This document shows, one piece after another, positions 58,255-64,000 of a DNA stretch of 64,000 nt. The stretch is from Actinophytocola sp. (lineage in GTDB: Bacteria; Actinomycetota; Actinomycetes; Mycobacteriales; Pseudonocardiaceae). How positions within the stretch are numbered: position 1 is the first letter of the stretch; each line of letters opens with the position of its first letter. The position numbers were made by a program, and so were the translations under genes. The stretch is taken from NCBI GenBank assembly GCA_009377475.1, contig WHTY01000017.1, forward strand, positions 1 to 64,000, read 5' to 3'. The notes below the pieces were generated by a model. The model saw only the letters and a program-made list of their open reading frames with translations, was not told the DNA's origin and made no database searches.

Positions 58255-58916
58255 TGAACGACGAGCAATACGCCTCAGCGGCGTCCGTGGCCGGGCTCGC
58301 CCGCGAGGTCGAGCAGCTGTCCCGCAAGCTCAACACGCTCAACGACCTACCGGGCAGAGTCAAGCAGCTGGCCCGCACGGTCACGCAACTGGCCGCCGAA
58401 GTCGCACAGGGGCAGGCGAGCGGTACGAGCCGAGACGCAGCGGTGTCGTGGCTGGCCCTGCCCGGCGACGTCGAGGTCGCTCGGCAGCAGCTCGACGATC
58501 TCGTGGGGTGGATGGACGGCGTCTACCTGCGCTACGCAGACGCGGCGACGCACCTGCCGAACTGCTGGCTCTGGCACCCCGACGTTGTCGAGGAACTGCT
58601 GTGGCTCAAGCAAGCATGGGACGCCGCGTATCGCAGTGAGACCGCCACGGTGGCGATGGCCGCCGACTGGCACGACCGCTACCGCCCCGGCGTGGTGCGC
58701 CGCATCGAGAAGCTCGCCCGGAACTGCTCACTGGAGAAGCACGACCACCGCGACGGCGCACCGCCGTCGAGCACCACGACCGTTCCCGTCGTGTCGGCGG
58801 TCCCGGCGATTTCCCGCTGGTGGGGAAGCGACAGGTACGGCCACCCGCCCCAGCCGACCGACGAGCAGTTCGCCGAGGACGGCGACGCCGACCGGTGGGG
58901 AGGTAGTCGCCGATGA
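58254..58916 (+). CDS. DUF4913 family protein
   Basis: A 220-residue soluble protein. The N-terminus (REVEQLSRKLNTLNDLPGRVKQLARTVTQL) is a likely coiled coil. The middle has the DUF4913 pattern: LPNCWLWHPDVVEELLWLKQAW and ADWHDRYRPGVVRRI. The family occurs almost only in actinobacterial conjugative and integrative elements, next to coupling-protein and relaxase genes; its role is unknown. The ATG overlaps the coupling-protein stop (TGATG). Confidence 0.82.
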   Translation: MNDEQYASAASVAGLAREVEQLSRKLNTLNDLPGRVKQLARTVTQLAAEVAQGQASGTSRDAAVSWLALPGDVEVARQQLDDLVGWMDGVYLRYADAATHLPNCWLWHPDVVEELLWLKQAWDAAYRSETATVAMAADWHDRYRPGVVRRIEKLARNCSLEKHDHRDGAPPSSTTTVPVVSAVPAISRWWGSDRYGHPPQPTDEQFAEDGDADRWGGSRR

Positions 58917-59068
58917 CCCGCGCCGCCGAGGACGAACCGCCGCCAGGGCCGTGCCCAACCTGCCAGGGCTCCGGATGCGACCCGGACGACTTCCACCAGC
59001 CCGATCCGGTGCTCGGCCAACTGCGGCCGTGCCCGGACTGTGACGGACGAGGGGAGACCGAGCGATGA
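58913..59068 (+). CDS. Small double CxxCxGxG zinc-ribbon-like protein
   Basis: A 51-residue frame, MTRAAEDEPPPGPCPTCQGSG to CPDCDGRGETER. It has two CxxCxGxG motifs (CPTCQGSG and CPDCDGRG) about 22 residues apart, the four-cysteine unit of the DnaJ central zinc domain. Its ATG overlaps the DUF4913 stop and its TGA overlaps the DUF2637 ATG, so it is locked into the operon by ATGA junctions on both sides. A zinc-binding accessory in transfer is a guess. Confidence 0.75.
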   Translation: MTRAAEDEPPPGPCPTCQGSGCDPDDFHQPDPVLGQLRPCPDCDGRGETER

Positions 59069-59886
59069 CCACCACGACTACTGCCGAGCGCCCGAGCCGC
59101 CGGGCGTCGTGGGCATTGTGGATACCGGGCCTGCTCGTCGCCATCGGCGCAGGGGTGGCCACCGCGCACGGACTCTACGAGGTGGCGCTGGCGTCGAGCG
59201 TGCCCCCGGCGATCGCCTGGCTCTACCCGTTGATCACCGACGGCCTCGCGCTTGTCGCGTACGTGTCAACGGCACGCCTGACCGACGGCGGCCGGGCCTA
59301 CGCCTGGGCCGTGGTCGTGCTCTCGGCCGGGCTCTCCGGTGTGGCGCAGGCCAGCTACCTCGCCGACGGTGTCGGCTCCGCGCCGCCCGAGCTGCGGTTC
59401 GGCGTCGGCGCCTGGCCCGCGATCGCAGCCGCGATCGTCGCGCACCTGCTGTTCCTGCTCGGCTCCCATCGACACGACACCGTCCAACCGGGCGAGCAGC
59501 CAGCGCCCGAGCCCGTACAGGCGACGCCGGATATTGAACAGACCGTGGAGTTGGACGCCGTCGTACAACCGAGCGTCCAACCGTCCACCGACCAGCGCCG
59601 AGCGCTACCCGCGTCCACTCCAGCCGACGAAGCCGTCCAACCAGACGAGCAGTCTCGTCAGCCGCCCGAGGTCCGTGACAACCGCGTGTCTCCGGCGCGG
59701 GACCGAGCCCGCGCCGCCGCCCGTCGCCACGCCAGCCTGCACGGCAGCCTGCCGACCACCTCGCAGCTCATGGACCTCGCTGACGTCGCCCGGGGCACCG
59801 CAGGAAACGCGCTCAAAGAGCTTCGCGAGCAGCCGACCCAGCTGCATGTCGTCAATGAGTCCACCGACCTAGCGAGCGACCAGTGA
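59065..59886 (+). CDS. DUF2637 (SpdB/SpdA-like) membrane protein with C-terminal HTH-like domain
   Basis: A 273-residue protein. Residues 15-135 carry four transmembrane helices of the DUF2637 type (ASWALWIPGLLVAIGAGVATAHG; YPLITDGLALVAYV; AWAVVVLSAGLSGVAQASYLA; PAIAAAIVAHLLFLLG). A long Gln/Pro-rich linker follows, and the last ~60 residues (RARAAARRHASLHGSLPTTSQ and DVARGTAGNALKELRE) form a helix-turn-helix-like domain. DUF2637 proteins are the spread proteins of Streptomyces plasmids and integrative elements. The stop is followed by a 208-base gap before the relaxase. Confidence 0.85.
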   Translation: MTTTTTAERPSRRASWALWIPGLLVAIGAGVATAHGLYEVALASSVPPAIAWLYPLITDGLALVAYVSTARLTDGGRAYAWAVVVLSAGLSGVAQASYLADGVGSAPPELRFGVGAWPAIAAAIVAHLLFLLGSHRHDTVQPGEQPAPEPVQATPDIEQTVELDAVVQPSVQPSTDQRRALPASTPADEAVQPDEQSRQPPEVRDNRVSPARDRARAAARRHASLHGSLPTTSQLMDLADVARGTAGNALKELREQPTQLHVVNESTDLASDQ

Positions 59887-59951
59887 CACCCATCAGCTCA
59901 CCGCAGCACAACCACCCAGGAAGTCCCCAAGTCACTCAGCCAGCTCACCGC

Positions 59952-60095
59952 ATGCAGTCCATCAGGAGCGAAGTGAAGAGAACACACCTAGGCATCACGA
60001 TCCGATGGTCCGGTCGGTGCCTGCCGGCGCCGGTGCCACGTCCCGCCGTTGTTGATCGTGACTCCAGCGTGGTGATCTTGGCTGGGGGTGCGTGA
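59952..60095 (+). CDS. Possible 47-residue small protein before the relaxase
   Basis: A basic frame starting MQSIRSEVKRTHLGITIRWSG, whose TGA overlaps the relaxase ATG (TGATG). AGGAGC-like purines lie within rather than before it, so translation is doubtful. No family is recognised. It may only be a 5' extension of the relaxase leader. Confidence 0.3.
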   Translation: MQSIRSEVKRTHLGITIRWSGRCLPAPVPRPAVVDRDSSVVILAGGA

Positions 60096-63000
60096 TGCTG
60101 ACGATCTCATCTGGTCACGCGGCTGATTACCTGCTCGGTGCGGTGGCGACCGGCCGGGAGAACTACTACACCGGCGCGGTCACCGCAGGGGAGCCGCTGG
60201 GCCGCTGGTACGGCCGGGGCGCGAAGGCGCTCGGCCTCTCCGGGCTGGTGGATCACCAGGACATGACCGCGCTCTACGAGCACTTCATCGACCCGCGCGA
60301 CGAGGCGTTCACCGACCCGTCCAACTGGGCCAACGCGTCCACGCTTGGACATCGTGGACGCCGCTACGCCACCGAGGACGAGTTGTACGCGGCCGCGCTC
60401 GAAGCCGAGCCGGACGCCAGCCCCGAACGCCGCGCTGAACTCCGATTGGACGCGGGCAAGCGGGCGCGCAAGAACGTGGCGTTCTTGGACGCGACGTACA
60501 GCGTGCCGAAGTCCATCACCGTCCTGCATACGGCGTTCGAAGCGCAGCAGGTGAACGCGCAGCGAGCCGTGGACGCAGCGACCACCGACGCCGAACGACT
60601 GGCGGCCCAGGAGCGCGCCGACGCGTGGGACGCGCACCGCCAGGCCGTCGAGGATGCGATCTGGGCCGGCAACCGTGCCGCGCTGGACTACCTCGCCGCC
60701 AAGGCCGGCTACTCCCGCGTCGGCCACCACGGCGGCGCGGCCGGCCGGTTCATCGACGCCCACGACTGGACCATCGCCAGCTTCTTCCAGCACGACTCCC
60801 GCAACCACGACCCACAGCTACACATCCACAACGCGATCCTGAACCGCGTCCAGGGTGCCGACGGTGAATGGCGCACCCTCGACTCGCGCGCCATCCACAA
60901 GTTCCGCGGCGCGGCCGCCGCCGTCGGCGAACGCACCACCGAGGAACACCTCGCCCAGGCACTCGGTGTACGGTTCGCGACCCGCCCGGACGGCAAGGCC
61001 CGCGAAATCGTCGGCGTACCCGCCGAGGTGATGGAGCTGTTCAGCTCCCGCCGCCGCGCGATCACCGCCCACACCCGCGAGCTCGTCGACGCGTTCGAGG
61101 CGAAGTTCGGCCGCGAACCGAACTCGCTGGAGCTGGACCGGCTCCAGCGCCAAGCCACGTTCGCGACCCGCAACGCCAAGACCCACGACGGCGAGTCCGT
61201 CGAGGAACGCCTCGAGCGGTGGGACCGCCAGCTACGTGCCGAGGTCGCCGGCGGGCTGGCCAGCGTCGCACAAGGTGTGCTCGACCTCGGCCAGCAGCCG
61301 CCCGAGCCGGGGCAGTGGTCGCGCGAGGCCGTGATCGAGACCGCGCTCGCCGACGTGCAGGCGAAAAAGGCCGCCTGGACCGCCGCCGACCTCTCGCGCG
61401 CGATCTCCGACGCCCTGCCCGACCGGCTCGGCGATCTCGACGGTGACCAGATCACCCGACTCCTGGACGGGCTCACCGCCGAGGCGTTGCAGCTGGTCGT
61501 GCCGCTGGACGCGCAGCGACCGGGCGACGAGGCGCTACCGGCCGAGCTGCGCCGCGCCAACGGCGAATCCGTCTACCAGGCACCCGGGGGTCAGCTCTAC
61601 GCCACACCCACCCACGTGCACACCGAGCGCAGCCTCGCCGACGCCGCCACCACCCGCGGCGCGCCCGCGCTGGCAACACCGGACGCCGACCGGTTCGTCA
61701 CCGGCCTTGCCGAGCAAGGTATCGAGCTCGGCGCCGACCAGGCCGCCGCCGTGCGCGGCGTGCTCACCTCAGGCGCACGCACCGAATCGCTCGTCGGCCC
61801 GGCAGGCACCGGCAAGTCATTTGTGGTCGGTGCGCTGGCGAAGGCGTGGCAAGACCTCGCGCACTGGGACGGCCAACAGCGCCGCGTGATCGGGCTGGCC
61901 TCCAGCCAGATCGCCGCCGAAGTCCTGGCGGGCGAGGGGCTCGACACTCGCAATATCGCCCGCTGGCTCGCCGCCCAGCAGCGCCTCGCCGACGGCAGCA
62001 CCGAGCTCGCCGACGAACAGCTCCGGCTGCATGCCGGTGGCCTCGTCGTCGTCGACGAGTCCGCGATGGCCGACACCGCCGACCTCGCCGAGATCCACCG
62101 CCACGTCACCGACGCCGGAGCGAAACTGCTGCTCTCCGGCGACCACCGACAACTCGCCGCCGTCGGCGCCGCCGGCGGCATGGAACTCATCGCCGACAAC
62201 GGCGCCGCCTACGAGCTGGCCGAGGCCCGCCGGTTCACCGACGAGTGGGAACGCGACGCCTCGCTGCGGCTCCGCGCGGGCGACGAGACCGTGCTCGCCG
62301 AGTACCACAAGCACGGGCGACTGCTCGACGGCGGCGCACTCGAGCAAACCGAGGACACCGCCGCGAAAGCCTGGCTCGCCGACACCCTCGACGGCATGCG
62401 GTCGCTGCTCATCGTGGACAGCAACGAGCAGGCCGCACGGCTGTCAGCTGAGCTACGCGCCGACCTGGTGCGGCTCGGTCGTGTCGACGAACACGGCGTG
62501 CCGCTCGGGCTGCAGGGCACCTACGCCGGTGCCGGCGACCTCGTGCAAGCGCGGCTGAACGGCTGGCACCTCGCCGGATACGAGGGCAACCGCCGCGTGC
62601 CGATCAACCGCGAGCAGTACCGCGTCCTCGGCAGCCGCGACGACGGTGGCCTCGTCGTCGCCCCGGTGCTCGGCCGCAGCACGGACGGCGAGCAGCTGGG
62701 GGAGCGGATGACGCTGCCCGCCGACTACGTCGGTGAGCACGTCGCCCTCGCTTACGCCTCGACGGTGCACGCTGCCCAGGGGTTGACCGTGGATACCAGC
62801 CACGCGGTCATCACCGGCACGACCGGTCCGGAAGCGCTGTACGTCGGCATGAGCCGTGGCCGCGACGGCAACACCGCCCACGTCGTCACCGTCGCCGTGC
62901 CCGACGACGTCCCGAGCGGGGAGACGCTGGAGGCGATCCACCGCTCACCCGCGGCGGTGCTGGCCACGACGCTCGAAGACGCCCGCCCCGAGCGCTCCGC

Positions 63001-64000
63001 GCTGGCCACGGCCGTCGAGTCCGCCGCCGAGAACGAGAACGTGCGTACCCCGGCCGCGCTGCTCGCCGACGCCGTCGACCTCGCCACCGCCGGTCGCACC
63101 GCCGGATGGCTGGACCAGCTCGTCGACGACGGCCATCTCACACCCGGCCAGCGCAGCCGCATCGCCGCCGAGGACGGCGCCGCCAGCCTCACCCGCATCC
63201 TGCGTCGCGCCGAACTCGCCGGGCACGACCCGAAGCAGGTGCTCGCGGGCGCCGTTGCCGACCGGCCGCTCGACGGGGCGCGGCAGCTGACCAACGTCAT
63301 TCACCACCGCATCACCAGCGAGACCTCGCTCGACCCCACCGGCACCAGCTTCGCCGACTGGACACCCCGCGTCGACGACCCGGAGTGGCGCGCCTACCTC
63401 GAGCAGCTCGCCACCGCCGCCGACACCCGTCGGCGCGACCTCGGCGAGCAGCTCGCCGAGCAGCCACCCCAATGGGCCGTCGAGTCGCTCGGCCCCGTGC
63501 CCACGACCGCCAGCGAGCGGGACGAGTGGATCGAGCGGACCGCGACCGTGGCCGCCCACCGCGAGCTCATCGGCCACGACGACGACACGACAGCGCTCGG
63601 TCCCGCCCCGAAGCCCGGTCAGGTCGAGGCCTACGCCTCGTGGCGGGCCGCGTGGCGCGCACTCGGTCGCCCGGAGGCCGAGCGCGACGAGCTCGAGATG
63701 AGCGACGGTCAGCTACGCGTGCGCATCCGCGCTTACGAGCGCGAACAGGCCTGGGCTCCGGACTACGTCGCCAACGAGCTCGCCGGAACCCACCAGTCCG
63801 CTGCCGCGCGTCGGCAGGAAAGTGCCCGCCTGCGCGCAGAAGCCGACGCCGCCTCCGACGAACAGGTGCGGGCGCGGCTGGAGCGCGAGGCTGCCGACAC
63901 GGATGCGCTGGCCGATACGCTCGACCAGCGCGCCGAGCAGCTGGCGATGGGCGACGAGGCGCGGGCGAACTGGCTCGCCCACACCGCCGCTACTCGCGCG
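60095..64000 (+). CDS. MobF-family conjugative relaxase-helicase (partial, runs off window)
   Basis: 1302 residues are visible and the stop is beyond the window. The N-terminal relaxase domain has the tandem tyrosines of the MobF/TrwC class (RENYYTGAV, Y24-Y25), and the three-histidine metal site H238-H243-H245 in HDPQLHIHN. The helicase half has Walker A LVGPAGTGKSFVVGALA near 570, Walker B GLVVVDESAMAD, the LLSGDHRQLAAVGAAGG motif and ASTVHAAQGLTVD, as in RecD-like helicases. It nicks the transfer origin and unwinds the strand exported through the coupling protein encoded upstream. The C-terminal part is rich in Ala, Glu and Arg, probably coiled coil. ATG 60095; GTG 60092 is possible. Confidence 0.93.
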   Translation, partial: MLTISSGHAADYLLGAVATGRENYYTGAVTAGEPLGRWYGRGAKALGLSGLVDHQDMTALYEHFIDPRDEAFTDPSNWANASTLGHRGRRYATEDELYAAALEAEPDASPERRAELRLDAGKRARKNVAFLDATYSVPKSITVLHTAFEAQQVNAQRAVDAATTDAERLAAQERADAWDAHRQAVEDAIWAGNRAALDYLAAKAGYSRVGHHGGAAGRFIDAHDWTIASFFQHDSRNHDPQLHIHNAILNRVQGADGEWRTLDSRAIHKFRGAAAAVGERTTEEHLAQALGVRFATRPDGKAREIVGVPAEVMELFSSRRRAITAHTRELVDAFEAKFGREPNSLELDRLQRQATFATRNAKTHDGESVEERLERWDRQLRAEVAGGLASVAQGVLDLGQQPPEPGQWSREAVIETALADVQAKKAAWTAADLSRAISDALPDRLGDLDGDQITRLLDGLTAEALQLVVPLDAQRPGDEALPAELRRANGESVYQAPGGQLYATPTHVHTERSLADAATTRGAPALATPDADRFVTGLAEQGIELGADQAAAVRGVLTSGARTESLVGPAGTGKSFVVGALAKAWQDLAHWDGQQRRVIGLASSQIAAEVLAGEGLDTRNIARWLAAQQRLADGSTELADEQLRLHAGGLVVVDESAMADTADLAEIHRHVTDAGAKLLLSGDHRQLAAVGAAGGMELIADNGAAYELAEARRFTDEWERDASLRLRAGDETVLAEYHKHGRLLDGGALEQTEDTAAKAWLADTLDGMRSLLIVDSNEQAARLSAELRADLVRLGRVDEHGVPLGLQGTYAGAGDLVQARLNGWHLAGYEGNRRVPINREQYRVLGSRDDGGLVVAPVLGRSTDGEQLGERMTLPADYVGEHVALAYASTVHAAQGLTVDTSHAVITGTTGPEALYVGMSRGRDGNTAHVVTVAVPDDVPSGETLEAIHRSPAAVLATTLEDARPERSALATAVESAAENENVRTPAALLADAVDLATAGRTAGWLDQLVDDGHLTPGQRSRIAAEDGAASLTRILRRAELAGHDPKQVLAGAVADRPLDGARQLTNVIHHRITSETSLDPTGTSFADWTPRVDDPEWRAYLEQLATAADTRRRDLGEQLAEQPPQWAVESLGPVPTTASERDEWIERTATVAAHRELIGHDDDTTALGPAPKPGQVEAYASWRAAWRALGRPEAERDELEMSDGQLRVRIRAYEREQAWAPDYVANELAGTHQSAAARRQESARLRAEADAASDEQVRARLEREAADTDALADTLDQRAEQLAMGDEARANWLAHTAATRA

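Overview
The window is a chromosome segment around the replication origin of a high-GC actinobacterium. From about 137 to 45,170 it carries the conserved order leuS, pcnA, NUDIX, DUF6049, murJ, sigM, anti-sigma, trxB, trxA, cwlM, GNAT, parB, parA, rsmG, jag, yidC, yidD, rnpA, rpmH, dnaA, dnaN, gnd, recF, dciA, gyrB, gyrA, DUF3566. This matches the Mycobacterium origin region (Rv3907c-Rv3924c and Rv0001-Rv0007). GC content, many GTG/TTG starts, TANNNT -10 elements placed for leaderless mRNAs, a DLW-39 protein and an MptB-type mannosyltransferase point to a mycolata-related family. Pseudonocardiaceae (Amycolatopsis, Prauserella or Saccharomonospora relatives) is my inference, not a proof.

Region 1 (1-20.3 kb): leuS sits behind a leader that encodes a 13-residue peptide with four consecutive Leu codons, followed by two hairpins. 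This is a probable leucine attenuator. A three-part protein with a TNT (NAD glycohydrolase) fold, the CCA enzyme, and the envelope and redox block follow: NUDIX, DUF6049, MurJ, a separate pseudokinase, SigM with its anti-sigma factor, thioredoxin reductase, thioredoxin and CwlM.

Region 2 (20.5-30 kb): an aminotransferase and an ATP-grasp ligase face parB-parA. At least four good parS sites (plus one variant) cluster around parA and in a gene-free 0.8 kb stretch beside rsmG. The rpmH-rnpA-yidD-yidC-jag operon ends at a strong terminator.

Region 3 (30-45.2 kb): dnaA has DnaA boxes in its promoter. Two leftward genes (mptB and a CGNR zinc-finger regulator) lie between dnaA and the oriC-like DnaA-box cluster in front of dnaN. 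gnd, recF and dciA follow; dciA carries its own DnaA-box cluster inside the coding sequence. Then come gyrB and gyrA, the latter interrupted by a 181-residue mini-intein directly after the catalytic tyrosine.

Region 4 (45.2-50.3 kb): tRNA-Ile, a decayed LuxR/TPR regulator, a flavoprotein-methyltransferase pair, idi, a distant parS-like site, a DLW-39 gene and tRNA-Ala.

Region 5 (50.3 kb to the end): accessory DNA. A tyrosine integrase abuts tRNA-Ala, followed by a hypothetical gene, a broken SnoaL-like gene, an epimerase, a lipoprotein, and then a conjugation module. The module has a GntR regulator overlapping a HAD hydrolase, an array of CTAGnCAA repeats, an HTH protein, a VirD4/TraD-like coupling ATPase, a DUF4913 protein, a 51-residue double CxxCxGxG protein, a DUF2637 membrane protein and a MobF relaxase-helicase running off the window. 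The rightward genes overlap start to stop and look like one transcription unit. The right end of the element is outside the window.
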